Assembly (NCBI GenBank): GCA_002011615.1
Contig: MTOH01000009.1
Coordinates: 1-64,000 of the forward strand
Length of the DNA stretch: 64,000 bases
Source: Candidatus Hydrothermus pacificus
GTDB lineage: Bacteria > Hydrothermota > Hydrothermia > Hydrothermales > Hydrothermaceae
Direction of reading: 5' to 3'
Each line of letters opens with the position of its first letter. The stretch's first letter is position 1. The notes below the pieces were generated by a model, which searched no databases, was not told the DNA's origin, and saw only the letters and a list, made by a program, of their open reading frames with translations. Shown piece after piece: positions 25,502 to 34,304 of this stretch. The position numbers and the translations under genes are program-made.

Positions 25502-25863
25502 AAGGTGGAACCACAATAAAGGTTCTGATACCTCTTTTAATATTTGGGATAGTTGCGTATATAGGGATACCTGTTTTAATTTCCCATCTTCATTTCCTTG
25601 CTATAGAGGATAGAACAAAGGAAATGGCCAGATTTTCAAGATTTTATACCCGTCAGGAAATAATAAAGAAAATAATTGAAAGAGCAGAAGAAAATAATGT
25701 TAAAATTGATAGCTCATGGATTGAAATCTGGAATGAAGGGAATTACACCAATATAAAGTTTTATTATGAGGACACGCTCAACTATCTTAACAGATACACC
25801 CTTGTAAGACCTTATGAGGTCTATGTAAAAGAAATTCAAAGCACTGTAAAAGCCAAATACTGA
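25498..25863 (+). CDS. Hypothetical single-pass membrane protein
   Basis: A 121-residue protein with one N-terminal membrane helix (VLIPLLIFGIVAYIGIPVLI) and an exported domain of about 90 residues, beta-rich and charged (SSWIEIWNEGNYTNIKFYY). It resembles the small pilin-like DUF4845 type of proteins in outline only; no family is recognised. It is coupled by ATGA to the TPR gene and shares one base with the HNH gene start. Confidence 0.7.
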   Translation: MKGGTTIKVLIPLLIFGIVAYIGIPVLISHLHFLAIEDRTKEMARFSRFYTRQEIIKKIIERAEENNVKIDSSWIEIWNEGNYTNIKFYYEDTLNYLNRYTLVRPYEVYVKEIQSTVKAKY

Positions 25864-26375
25864 TGTCTTTGCTATCAAACAAAGTTCTGGTCTTAAATCA
25901 GAACTATGAGCCTCTTTCTATTTGTAATGTTAAAAGAGCGGTCGTTTTAGTTTATTTAAAAAAAGCGGAATGTGTTATTTCAAAAAATGGAAAGGTGATA
26001 AGAGCTGAGAAGATATCCTTTGAGGTTCCGTCGGTTATAAGAATTTTGAGATATATAAGATTTAGACCTTTTGAAGTTCCGTTAACGAGAAAGAATGTTT
26101 TAAAAAGAGATGGGTACCAGTGTCAGTACTGTGGAACAAAAGATAGACCTATGACTGTTGACCACATAATACCGAAAACAAGGGGTGGAAAAGATGACTG
26201 GAAAAACCTTGTATGTGCCTGTGTTAAATGTAACAACAAGAAGGGTGATAGAACATTGAAAGAAGCGGGTATGAAACTGCTTAAAAAACCCAGAAAGCCT
26301 ACGAGATTCCACCTGATGTTTTCAAGAGGCAGACTTCCGGATAAAAGATGGAAAAAGTTTCTTTTCCTTGATTAG
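25863..26375 (+). CDS. HNH endonuclease-family protein
   Basis: A 170-residue protein with an N-terminal strand region (VLVLNQNYEPLSICNVKRAV) and a C-terminal HNH nuclease core. CQYCGT and CVKC supply four zinc cysteines; MTVDHIIPKTRGG carries the catalytic His; WKNLVCACVKCNNKKGD completes the beta-beta-alpha fold. This stand-alone type with the LNxxYEPL start is widespread in bacteria and often of unknown role, possibly in repair. It lies in an operon with envelope genes, overlapping the BamA-like gene by eight bases; the operon link need not be functional. Confidence 0.88.
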   Translation: MSLLSNKVLVLNQNYEPLSICNVKRAVVLVYLKKAECVISKNGKVIRAEKISFEVPSVIRILRYIRFRPFEVPLTRKNVLKRDGYQCQYCGTKDRPMTVDHIIPKTRGGKDDWKNLVCACVKCNNKKGDRTLKEAGMKLLKKPRKPTRFHLMFSRGRLPDKRWKKFLFLD

Positions 26376-27702
26376 TTTAGTATTAGTTTTTTTCAATCTC
26401 TATTATATCGGTGACGGTGATTTTAGAGGTGTATCGGGAAAATTTCTTAAAAAAATAGATTCAATAACAAGAGGTTATAAAGGAAAAATTTTTGATTCCA
26501 CAAATGCCAGAAATTTAACAGTTGAAATTCTTAAATTTTTCGAAGATAAAGGTTATCCCTTTACAGAAATAAGGTTTATCAGTTTTTTTAAAAAAGATGA
26601 TACCCTTGATTATGTTATGGAAATTCATAAAGGAAAACTCGGATTCATTGAAGGAGTTGATTTTGACGGGGTTAAAAGAGTTAATAAAAAAGAGATAAAA
26701 AAGATGTTGAGATTCAGACCACAAATCTTTTCCCACAGATTGCTTTCAAGTATAAAAAATAAATTTTATTTTTTTCCTTATCTTACCTATGAAGGTTACT
26801 ATTTTTTTGAAAATGAAAAAAAACTCTTTCTTGATATTGTTTTGAGAGAAAACCTGAGTAACAGCATAGAAGGTGGCATTGGATACTCCAATGAGAGTAA
26901 AGATGTGTTTGGAAATGTGAAAATTCATATTGATGCTCTTCTGGGAAGCCTTAGAAGCACAGAGCTTATGTGGAGAAGAATTAAAAAAGGCGAGCAGGAC
27001 TTTTTAATCAGTTATGAAGAACCTTTGTTTTATTTTCTGAATATGAAATTAAAAGGGAGCTATTTGCTTATCCAGAGGGACACATTTTATACAAAAGAGA
27101 ATTTTGATGCCACGCTTTATTTTCTTGTCTATCCTTTTAAACTGGGTGTGGGTGGAAGTTATGAAGAGAACAGAGATTTTATATCAGCCAGAAAAGAATA
27201 CAGGCTTTTAAACATCGCAGAAGTGGAAGGTGGAAGAAGAGAATATTTTAAATCAGGTTTTTACATCTTTTTAAATTCAAAATACTCAGGCAGCGACTAT
27301 TTTCGAATTTACGGAGTTTCAGAAGCAAGAAAGATATTTAATTTTTATGGTATACTTGGAAGGTTTTTTTATATGAATGTTACTAAAAGAGATGAACTGC
27401 TTAATTCAGAATATTTCTATGCAGGTGGTAAAGATAATTTAAGGGGTTATAATGAAGAAGAGTTTAAGGTTAAGGAGGCTTTTATTTTCAATTTTGAAAA
27501 CTATCTAATCCTGTCACGAATCTTTTCTCCTGTTCTGTTTTTTGATTCAGGAGTTCTGAAAAAGGACTATATAAAGTTCAGTTACGGTTTCGGGATTCTT
27601 GGAGAAAGAAAAAATCTTTCATATAAAATATTGATAGCCTTCCCCCATAAAGAAGGTATTTATAATACAAAAATTCACTTTTCTATCATTCAATATTTTT
27701 AG
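26368..27702 (+). CDS. BamA/TamA-like outer-membrane protein (Omp85 superfamily)
   Basis: A 444-residue protein starting at TTG. A signal-like start is followed by POTRA-like segments (residues 30-150, for example KGKLGFIEGVDFDGVKRVNKKEI) and a barrel of about 290 residues. The GGKDNLRGYNEEEF motif near residue 352 is the conserved LRGY/VRGF loop-6 signature of Omp85 proteins. With only about two POTRA repeats it is shorter than BamA (about 800), closer to TamA or a surface-antigen variant. It should help insert or translocate outer-membrane proteins. Its stop overlaps the convergent capA gene by 17 bases. Confidence 0.8.
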   Translation: MISLVLVFFNLYYIGDGDFRGVSGKFLKKIDSITRGYKGKIFDSTNARNLTVEILKFFEDKGYPFTEIRFISFFKKDDTLDYVMEIHKGKLGFIEGVDFDGVKRVNKKEIKKMLRFRPQIFSHRLLSSIKNKFYFFPYLTYEGYYFFENEKKLFLDIVLRENLSNSIEGGIGYSNESKDVFGNVKIHIDALLGSLRSTELMWRRIKKGEQDFLISYEEPLFYFLNMKLKGSYLLIQRDTFYTKENFDATLYFLVYPFKLGVGGSYEENRDFISARKEYRLLNIAEVEGGRREYFKSGFYIFLNSKYSGSDYFRIYGVSEARKIFNFYGILGRFFYMNVTKRDELLNSEYFYAGGKDNLRGYNEEEFKVKEAFIFNFENYLILSRIFSPVLFFDSGVLKKDYIKFSYGFGILGERKNLSYKILIAFPHKEGIYNTKIHFSIIQYF

Positions 27703-28663
27703 CGCTTTTTTTAACTTTTACAATATTGCCTTCTATTTGAATTCCATTTAAATTGTCTTCCTGTATCAACTTTTTAATTATGTTAACTGCAGTCCCTGTT
27801 TTGTCGTATTTAGGAATCCCGGGAGGTTCCAGAAGAAAGGGTATGATTTCTCCTTCTTTAAAATTACCTTTTTTATCAACTCTTAGCTTTAAAATAAAGG
27901 ACACATTTCTTGGATATTTAAGATTGAATCCACCAAAACAGGCAAAATTCCCGAGCGAATAGGCAATTATCTTGCCTTTATATATTTCAAGCCCTCTTAT
28001 TACATGGGGTCCATGACCAAAGACAACATCTGCACCTGAGTCAATTGCCTTTTTTGCAAATCTTTTTACATTACCCCTTTTTTCACTGTACATATATTCA
28101 AATTTGTCTCTCACATGCATTACAGAATCACCTTCTGCACCTGCATGAAAAGAAACTATCAGGATATCACATTCTTTTGAAACTTTTTCTATTAAAGAGA
28201 TTGAACTTTTTTCATCAAGTAAGTTGTTAGTATAATCGTAAACCGAGAAAGCAACAAATCCCATTTTTAAATTTTTGATATTAAAGGTGTCGTATGTGCC
28301 CTTTAATCCAGATACTATAAACCCTTCTTTTTTCAAAAGGTTATAGGTGTAAAGAGCCGATTTTTTACCCGCATCAAATATATGGTTGTTTGCGATGGAT
28401 ATCCCCTTTATTGAACTTTTTTTCAAACCATGGATGGTATTTTCAGGAAATATAAAGACAAAATCTTTTTTTCTCTTTATCATATTTTTACTTTCAAAAG
28501 TTCCTTCAAGATTTGCAAAGGATAGATCGCAATCCTCAATGTATTGACAGGTATTGCTGAAAAGCACAAAACCTGAATCCGGGGGAATCATTTTTTGAAT
28601 GACATTGCCGAGCATTATATCGCCCATAAGTGCAATGGTTATAATCAGGGAATCAGATACCAT
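27686..28663 (-). CDS. capA: CapA-family (PgsA-like) metallophosphoesterase-fold protein
   Basis: A 325-residue protein of the poly-gamma-glutamate/capsule CapA family with a calcineurin-like fold. Motifs are LMGDIMLGN near residue 12, FANLEGTF near 50, SIANNHIFDAG near 93, VSFHAGAEG near 157 and FGHGPHVIRG near 206, then IAYSLGNFA. These give the metal ligands (Asp, Asn, His). Its role in CapA proteins ranges from polymer synthesis to surface hydrolysis. No pgsB/C genes are near. It lacks a clear signal peptide. It starts two bases after the dipeptidase stop. Confidence 0.85.
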   Translation of the reverse strand: MVSDSLIITIALMGDIMLGNVIQKMIPPDSGFVLFSNTCQYIEDCDLSFANLEGTFESKNMIKRKKDFVFIFPENTIHGLKKSSIKGISIANNHIFDAGKKSALYTYNLLKKEGFIVSGLKGTYDTFNIKNLKMGFVAFSVYDYTNNLLDEKSSISLIEKVSKECDILIVSFHAGAEGDSVMHVRDKFEYMYSEKRGNVKRFAKKAIDSGADVVFGHGPHVIRGLEIYKGKIIAYSLGNFACFGGFNLKYPRNVSFILKLRVDKKGNFKEGEIIPFLLEPPGIPKYDKTGTAVNIIKKLIQEDNLNGIQIEGNIVKVKKSAKNIE

Positions 28664-28665
28664 TG

Positions 28666-29568
28666 TTAAGGCAGATTTTTTTCAAAGAATTTGAAGGCAT
28701 TTAGATAGAGAAAGGAATCAGGGAAATTTTTGAGAGCATTTTCTATCTCTTCATAGTTGTAAAGTCCTTTTATTATGTGTCTGTCTGATAAACCGAAAAG
28801 GTCAGAACCGAGTGCAAGATTCCCTGGATATTTTTCAACAAGTTTTTTAACTCTTTTTATGGCTTCCTCTTTATTCGTAATTCTTTCAAGAAAGAGATTT
28901 CCGAGTCCCACTCCTGCAATGCTTTTTCTTTCCCTTATTTTTTCCATTTCTCTGTAAGAAAGGTTCCTTTTGTTTTTTGGATTTCTCAAAATACCTGTAT
29001 GTGAGACAATAAATGGGACCTTTAAATTATAAACATCATAAAAGGTCTTTCTGCTTACATGTGCCAGGTCCACTATGCATTTTTGCTCTGCAATTTTCAA
29101 AACAATTTCCTTACCGAAATCCGTGAGTCCGTAGTCATTTTTATCGTTAAAGGAAGATGCTATATGATTGGAGTTATTCCAGGTCAGGGTAAAAATCCTT
29201 ATTCCCAGATTTATAAAGGATTTTAAAATGTATTTATCCTTTATGCTTGCACATCCTTCAATTTCAAGTATAAATCCCTTTTTTTTTGAATTTAAAACCC
29301 TCTTTAAATCTTTCTTTTTTTCTATTATTATAATTCCATTTTTCTCTGCAAATTCCCTGTAGGTTTCTATGGTTCTTAAAACCCTTGATATATCTGATGT
29401 TTCCACAAAACCATCTTTCCAGGGAGAGGGTGTAAAAATTGATACCACATTAAACTTAAAAAAATCTTCAGGATTTAAATCTTTAAAAATTAAAGGGTGT
29501 AATAAGTCCTGATGAAGGTCAAAAAGAATAGCTGATTTTTGTTTTAAAGCCTTCAAAGGGCGGTTCAT
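28666..29568 (-). CDS. Membrane dipeptidase (peptidase M19 family)
   Basis: A 300-residue TIM-barrel zinc dipeptidase. Motif FDLHQDLL near residue 17 gives the first His-x-Asp metal pair. Further motifs are LGIRIFTLTWNNSNHIA near 132, VDLAHVSRKTF near 172, FIVSHTG near 191 and LALGSDLFG near 257. It is shorter than typical renal dipeptidases (about 370) but holds the metal-site motifs. The start overlaps the upstream barrel gene by 50 bases; GGAGGA ten bases ahead of the ATG supports it. It may cleave dipeptides or act in envelope turnover. Confidence 0.82.
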   Translation of the reverse strand: MNRPLKALKQKSAILFDLHQDLLHPLIFKDLNPEDFFKFNVVSIFTPSPWKDGFVETSDISRVLRTIETYREFAEKNGIIIIEKKKDLKRVLNSKKKGFILEIEGCASIKDKYILKSFINLGIRIFTLTWNNSNHIASSFNDKNDYGLTDFGKEIVLKIAEQKCIVDLAHVSRKTFYDVYNLKVPFIVSHTGILRNPKNKRNLSYREMEKIRERKSIAGVGLGNLFLERITNKEEAIKRVKKLVEKYPGNLALGSDLFGLSDRHIIKGLYNYEEIENALKNFPDSFLYLNAFKFFEKNLP

Positions 29569-30964
29569 ATCTGCATATTCCTCCAGAACATTTTATTTCA
29601 CCCCTCTGTTTTCCATACATCAAAGAGATTTCAAGATTATAGCCTATCTGGAACATTGTTTCAAAAGTGTAATAATCCTTTTTATCTTTGTCCTGTGAAT
29701 AGGTCGCACTTACAAATCCAAAAGGATGAAGAATTTCAAATTCATAAAGGGGTTCTGTGTACTTATAGAGGGTGTCATTTATTATATCTTCTCTTTTCCT
29801 GAGTTCTGTGCCAAAGGACAGGGCGATTAAAGGAAATGAATATTGAATTTTGCCTTTGAAATCCATTTCCCCTCTTTTCTGAACAGATTCTGGTGGGTAA
29901 CCTTCCTCTATTTCAGCACCTTTGAAATATGCGTTATCAAAAGTAAAATCAAACAAGAAAGGATATCTATCTGCTCTTAGATTTACCTTTTGCTCTTCTG
30001 TTTTCTTATCTTTTCTGTAAAAAGACTTTGAGAAGTTCATGTCAAAATCAAAGAAAAACAATGGAAACAAAATATTCACAGCATATCCTTCTTCATCCCT
30101 TCCTTGAGTTAAAGAAATACCATAAGGATGAATGCATGGTGGAAGCGCATAGGGTGTTGAATATTTTTTATACTTTTCGTATTCAGTTGAAATTGTGAAC
30201 TGTCTTATTGAAAATACAACCTGGGTGTAATTTGCAAATCCTTTGGCATAATCATAGGGTAGAGTATCTGTCCATATAAGTTTGTCAATACCCCTTCTTC
30301 TTGAATATTCCTGATAAATCGTTATTATTCCACCTTTTAAATCAGCAGTAAATCCGGAAAATTCTGCTCTTTTTTTCTCCATAAATATATTCTGGTCATA
30401 GAAAACATGGTATCCACCGATGTTTATTCCTGGAAGTAAACTCATTTTTACTTCAGTAATCTTAAGTTCATCAAGAGTATCCTTTGAAAGAGCAGGATTA
30501 GGAGAATAATAAAGATATTCATAGGGTCTTCCGTAGGTAAAACCGAAATCAAATATTCCGAGTTTTAAATTTCCTGAAAATCCCTTTAAGAATCTCTCAA
30601 GTAAAACGGTTTCATCCTTTGTGAATCCAGCAAATAAGTTTCTTCCAAAATCCCTGTATATATCAAAGAATTCCAGTTTTAAAGGCTCTTTATCAATTTT
30701 TATATTTTTTCTGAAAATTTTCTCCATATTTATCCCGTAAATCTGCTGGACTTCAAAGGGTGAGTTTATATACCTTATCTCAAAGTCACCCTGAACAAAA
30801 TAGATATAAGGAAAAAGATTTATGTTTGTAAGATATCTTTCTCCCCAGATCTTTTCAGGTCCCTGAACCGTTAATTTTTCATACTTCAATTTCCAGAAGT
30901 CAAAATTCAGATTGCCTGAGATGCCTGCCTGTTGAATCAACAGAAAACATATAACTACATTCAT
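29519..30964 (-). CDS. Outer-membrane barrel-like protein resembling DUF6029
   Basis: A 481-residue exported beta-rich protein with a short signal (MNVVICFLLIQQAG). The start of the mature chain (ISGNLNFDFWKL), the central FGRNLFAGF segment and the conserved C-terminus (CSGGICRYEPPFEGFKTKISYSF, starting near residue 459) fit what I know of the DUF6029 family of Bacteroidota. In those genomes it likewise lies beside Omp28-like and TlpA-like thioredoxin proteins. Function is unknown; a barrel or large beta-sheet in the outer membrane is likely. It is co-directional with the Omp28/TlpA genes upstream. Confidence 0.68.
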   Translation of the reverse strand: MNVVICFLLIQQAGISGNLNFDFWKLKYEKLTVQGPEKIWGERYLTNINLFPYIYFVQGDFEIRYINSPFEVQQIYGINMEKIFRKNIKIDKEPLKLEFFDIYRDFGRNLFAGFTKDETVLLERFLKGFSGNLKLGIFDFGFTYGRPYEYLYYSPNPALSKDTLDELKITEVKMSLLPGINIGGYHVFYDQNIFMEKKRAEFSGFTADLKGGIITIYQEYSRRRGIDKLIWTDTLPYDYAKGFANYTQVVFSIRQFTISTEYEKYKKYSTPYALPPCIHPYGISLTQGRDEEGYAVNILFPLFFFDFDMNFSKSFYRKDKKTEEQKVNLRADRYPFLFDFTFDNAYFKGAEIEEGYPPESVQKRGEMDFKGKIQYSFPLIALSFGTELRKREDIINDTLYKYTEPLYEFEILHPFGFVSATYSQDKDKKDYYTFETMFQIGYNLEISLMYGKQRGEIKCSGGICRYEPPFEGFKTKISYSF

Positions 30965-31014
30965 ACCTCCTCCTTTTAATTCATCATGGTAATTTATGAA
31001 TTTTTATTTTCTGT

Positions 31015-31467
31015 TCACTCTTTTCCAAAAATTTCCTCAAAAACCTTTTCTATCTCCTCCTTTTCCTTTGGATTGTACCCCACCTTTTTATATACAATCC
31101 CCTTTTCTTTTGTAATTATAAAAGTGGTGGGTAAAAATAGAACTCCATAACTCCTGCCTATTTTTTTCCCGTCATCAATGGCGATTATGAAATCCCATCC
31201 CCTTGATTTTACAAGAGGTTCAATCTTTGAAGCTGTTTTCTGAGTGTCCCATGAAAGGGCAACAATTGTTATTTTATCTTTATATTCCTCCTGTATTTCC
31301 TTGAGTATATCGAGAACCTCATCACAATAGGCGCACCAGGTTGCCCAGAAATCAAGAATAACAGGACCTTTTTCAAGGAGGGAATCCAGCTCAAACTCGG
31401 TGCCTTTTAAATCCTTAATTTTAAAATTTGTATAACTCAGAATAAAGAAAGATAGAATTAAATTCAT
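31015..31467 (-). CDS. TlpA/ResA-like exported thioredoxin
   Basis: A 150-residue thioredoxin-fold protein with a short N-terminal signal. The redox centre is WATWCAYCDEV (Cys42 and Cys45), with the cis-Pro in LFLPTTFI near residue 117. The GTEFELDSLLEKGPVILDFWA start is typical of the TlpA/AhpC-TSA group used in cytochrome c maturation or disulfide exchange in the periplasm. It overlaps the end of the Omp28-like gene by ATGA, so it is made with it and may reduce or charge that protein's own CxxC. Confidence 0.9.
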   Translation of the reverse strand: MNLILSFFILSYTNFKIKDLKGTEFELDSLLEKGPVILDFWATWCAYCDEVLDILKEIQEEYKDKITIVALSWDTQKTASKIEPLVKSRGWDFIIAIDDGKKIGRSYGVLFLPTTFIITKEKGIVYKKVGYNPKEKEEIEKVFEEIFGKE

Positions 31468-32441
31468 CTTGATACAACCAGTTTACCCTTTATGTCATTG
31501 ACCCTGTAGAAGTAAACACCCTTTTCCAGTTTCAGATTTACCTCTCCATCAGAAACTTTTCTTGAAAGAATTTTTCTTCCTGATGAGTCAAAGAGTTTAA
31601 GGTCTGCGTTACCTGTGTTTTTGAGGATGAATTTTACAGATTTCCCCTGGTTTTTAACCATTACAGAAGGTGTTTTATCTTCCTTTTTCACATTTTCCTC
31701 GACATATACCCATGTCAATGAGTCAAGTTCAAATTCGGGTCTTGCACCTATCACTTCTTTTGTATTGTCGTTCTGGAAAAATACAACAAAAGCTATTTCG
31801 TGCTCATTGTCAGAGGAGAGAACAGTGAAGTTTTCAGAGTGGTTTGTAGAATTCCCTGGATTTATTGAATAATAGGTACCCGTAGCAGTAGGAAGCATAT
31901 CCCTCAGAACCCATTCAAGATGTGTCTGGTTCTGCCATGTATATGGCGTATCAAGTATGACCTGTGCAATCCTTAAATAACCTGAAATTGTGGAATTTCC
32001 AACGTTTGTAAGGGTTATATTCAAAGTTCCCTGCTTTGTATCGGGATTATACTCACCTGAACATGTGAATGTAACAGGCTGGTCAATATTTTTTCTCTGG
32101 TCAAATCGCTGTTTGTAATAGGGATACAGGCTTTGATTGTGGTTACCTCCGGGAACATCCAGAACACCATCTATGAACACATGGGGGTATCCTCCAAAGT
32201 TATAGTAGCTTCCTCTTGTTGCAGCTTCTGCTCTATAAAATGGGTCTGATGTTGAAGAGTGATAGGCTATTACTGTGACGGAATCGCCGTGATATGTTTT
32301 CATATCATGAAGTCCCATAGCAGCACCCGGGCAGTAGTAGCACCATGTTGCTGTGAATTCTTCAAACAGCACAGTCCTCTGCACCGCATTTAGTGTGCTC
32401 ACCATCCCCACCACCATACACAGTGCTATTATTTTTTTCAT
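31464..32441 (-). CDS. Omp28-like secreted thioredoxin-fold protein, copy A
   Basis: A 325-residue exported protein. Signal MKKIIALCMVVGMVSTLNA; then a thioredoxin-like domain with EEFTATWCYYCPG (CxxC at about residues 33-36) and GYPHVFIDG. A beta-sandwich follows (residues 125-240), and then a type IX-like sorting tail (ADLKLFDSSGRKILSRKV, then EKGVYFYRV). This matches Omp28-related proteins of Bacteroidota. It is a near-duplicate of the next upstream gene. Variation concentrates around the active site and substrate loop (HVFIDG against TVWFDG), so the copies may have different targets. GGAGGTGAT lies four to five bases before the ATG. Confidence 0.88.
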   Translation of the reverse strand: MKKIIALCMVVGMVSTLNAVQRTVLFEEFTATWCYYCPGAAMGLHDMKTYHGDSVTVIAYHSSTSDPFYRAEAATRGSYYNFGGYPHVFIDGVLDVPGGNHNQSLYPYYKQRFDQRKNIDQPVTFTCSGEYNPDTKQGTLNITLTNVGNSTISGYLRIAQVILDTPYTWQNQTHLEWVLRDMLPTATGTYYSINPGNSTNHSENFTVLSSDNEHEIAFVVFFQNDNTKEVIGARPEFELDSLTWVYVEENVKKEDKTPSVMVKNQGKSVKFILKNTGNADLKLFDSSGRKILSRKVSDGEVNLKLEKGVYFYRVNDIKGKLVVSR

Positions 32442-32499
32442 TATATCACCTCCATAATTTTTTAAATTTTAAAGTCATAAATTTAAAAATTTCAAGTAT
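32442..32499 (-). repeat. Duplicated leader carrying the last codons of the rhomboid gene
   Basis: This intergenic stretch is nearly identical to 33503-33559, the leader of copy B. In the original the distal part is the end of the rhomboid reading frame (K-R-Y-L-K-F-L-N-L-stop). Here the same bases still spell Y-L-K-F-L-N-L-stop but belong to no gene. The duplication unit therefore began inside the rhomboid 3' end and included promoter, ribosome site and gene. Confidence 0.8.
32466..32495 (-). promoter_or_regulatory. Promoter of Omp28-like copy A
   Basis: On the minus strand TTGAAA (32495-32490), an 18-base spacer and TAAAAT (32471-32466) precede GGAGGTGAT and the ATG at 32441. Confidence 0.5.
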
Positions 32500-32530
32500 T
32501 TTTCAGGTTTTTAACCCTATTTTTCAAACA

Positions 32531-33502
32531 TTATCCTGACACAACCAGCTTGCCTTTTATATCTTTAATCCTGTAGAAGTAGACCCCCTTTTCCAGTTTC
32601 AGGTTTACCTCTCCATCAGAAACTTTTCTTGAAAGAATTTTTCTTCCTGATGAGTCAAAGAGTTTAAGGTCTGCATTACCTGTGTTTTTGAGAATGAATT
32701 TTACAGATTTCCCCTGGTTTTTAACCATTACAGAAGGTGTTTTGTCTTCCTTTTTCACATTTTCCTCAACATATATCCATGTAAGTGAGTCAAGTTCAAA
32801 TTCGGGTCTTGCACCGTAGACCTCTTTTGTATTGTCGTTCTGGAAAAATACAACAAAAGCTATCTCATGCTCATTGTCATAGGCAAAGAGGGTGAAGTTC
32901 TCAGAGTGAATAACAGAATCTCCCGGATTTAATGTATACTGGGTGCCTGTGGCTGTCGGAAGCATATCCCTCATAACCCATTCAAGATTGGTCTGGTTCT
33001 GCCATGTATAGGGTGTATCAAGGATTACCATTGCAATTCTCAAATAAGCTGAGAGTGTCGAATTTCCAACATTTTTAAGAACTATATTTAAAGTTCCCTG
33101 TCTTGTTGCGGGATAATACTCACCTGAACATGTGAATGTAACAGGCTGGTCAATATTTTTTCTCTGGTCAAATCGCTGTTTGTAATAGGGATACATACTC
33201 TGACTGGATGAACCACCCACATAGTTTAAAACCCCATCAAACCATACGGTCGGAAATCCGGTTACATTGTAGTAATTAGTTCTTTGAACTGATTCTGTAG
33301 TGGCAAAGGGATCTGAGTAGTGATATGCTATTATAGTTACAGAATCACCGTGATATGTCTTTAAGTCATGAAGACCCATGGCAGCGCCCGGACAATAAGG
33401 GCACCATGTCCCTGTGAATTCTTCGCATAGCACAGTCCTCTGCACTGCACCCAGTGTGCTCACCATGCCCACCACCATACACAGTGCTATTATTTTTTTC
33501 AT
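32531..33502 (-). CDS. Omp28-like secreted thioredoxin-fold protein, copy B
   Basis: A 323-residue paralogue of copy A with the same signal peptide, CxxC domain (EEFTGTWCPYCPG), sandwich domain and sorting tail. The first 25 residues and last 100 residues are almost identical between copies at DNA level, while the region around residues 65-100 differs, as expected from recent tandem duplication with local diversification or gene conversion. Its leader overlaps the rhomboid 3' end, marking it as the ancestral position. Both copies are preceded by the same promoter and ribosome site. Confidence 0.88.
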   Translation of the reverse strand: MKKIIALCMVVGMVSTLGAVQRTVLCEEFTGTWCPYCPGAAMGLHDLKTYHGDSVTIIAYHYSDPFATTESVQRTNYYNVTGFPTVWFDGVLNYVGGSSSQSMYPYYKQRFDQRKNIDQPVTFTCSGEYYPATRQGTLNIVLKNVGNSTLSAYLRIAMVILDTPYTWQNQTNLEWVMRDMLPTATGTQYTLNPGDSVIHSENFTLFAYDNEHEIAFVVFFQNDNTKEVYGARPEFELDSLTWIYVEENVKKEDKTPSVMVKNQGKSVKFILKNTGNADLKLFDSSGRKILSRKVSDGEVNLKLEKGVYFYRIKDIKGKLVVSG

Positions 33503-33525
33503 TATATCACCTCCATATTTTTTAA

Positions 33526-33555
33526 ATTTTAAAGTTATAAATTTAAAAATTTCAA
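33526..33555 (-). promoter_or_regulatory. Promoter of Omp28-like copy B, inside the rhomboid gene end
   Basis: TTGAAA (33555-33550), an 18-base spacer and TAAAAT (33531-33526) on the minus strand. The -35 box lies within the rhomboid coding sequence (codons for L-K-F). Confidence 0.5.
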
Positions 33556-34215
33556 GTATCTTTTAATTTTTCTCTTTCTCAATAAAATCCCTATGAAAAC
33601 CCCGTATAAAAATCCTCCGATATGGGCAAAAAAGGCTATTCCACCTTGGGATTTAACTCCCAGGGAGAAAATTCCTGATGCAAATTGCAGGAAAAACCAG
33701 AAGGCCAAGAATAAAAAGGCAGGAACAGGCACTATTTCCCAGAAGAACCAGAAGGGAATTAAAGTTAAAACCCTTGCAAGAGGGAAAAATACAAAATATA
33801 TGCCAAGAACACCTGCTATTGCACCTGATGCACCTATCATCGGGATTTTTGAGGAGAAGGAGAAGATTCCCTGAACCAGGGAAGCAACAATCCCTGCTGA
33901 TATGTAAAACAGTGGATAGAAAAAATGCCCGAGGATATCCTCAACATTGTCACCAAATATGTAAAGATAGAGCATATTACCCAGAAAATGGAGCCATCCA
34001 CCGTGTAAAAAAATGCTTGTTATAAGGGATGGGAAGTTGCCCAGAGGGTCTTTGAAAAAGAAATAAGGAATAAAACCTGCTTTATAAAAAAGCGCATGGA
34101 GGGATTTATCAGGTAGAAATACCTCATATAAAAATATAACAGTATTTGCAAATAAAAAGAAATAGTTAAAAAAGGTAAATCTGTAAGTTGGAACATTATC
34201 CTTTAACGGAATCAT
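33535..34215 (-). CDS. Rhomboid-family intramembrane serine protease
   Basis: A 226-residue protein with six or seven membrane segments. Catalytic motif GASGAIAGVLG near residue 128 supplies the serine, the oxyanion/HxxxN region is HGGWLHFLGNMLYLYIFGD near 71, and the partner His is in FFAHIGGFLYGV near 195. The dyad and the GxxxG-type final helix are intact. It cleaves membrane proteins in the lipid bilayer. The C-terminus (KRYLKFLNL) is the part copied downstream between the two Omp28-like genes. Confidence 0.92.
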   Translation of the reverse strand: MIPLKDNVPTYRFTFFNYFFLFANTVIFLYEVFLPDKSLHALFYKAGFIPYFFFKDPLGNFPSLITSIFLHGGWLHFLGNMLYLYIFGDNVEDILGHFFYPLFYISAGIVASLVQGIFSFSSKIPMIGASGAIAGVLGIYFVFFPLARVLTLIPFWFFWEIVPVPAFLFLAFWFFLQFASGIFSLGVKSQGGIAFFAHIGGFLYGVFIGILLRKRKIKRYLKFLNL

Positions 34216-34238
34216 TGTTTATAATGATAAAGTTATGG

Positions 34239-34267
34239 TTGAAAAATTTTCAAAAAAACTTTATTAT
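34239..34267 (+). promoter_or_regulatory. Promoter of the rsmI operon
   Basis: TTGAAA (34239-34244), a 17-base spacer and TATTAT (34262-34267) predict a start near 34274, 30 bases before the rsmI ATG. This would serve the long plus-strand gene run that follows. Confidence 0.55.
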
Positions 34268-34304
34268 TATAATTTTGGAAATGGGAACATAAGGAAATGA
34301 AGTA

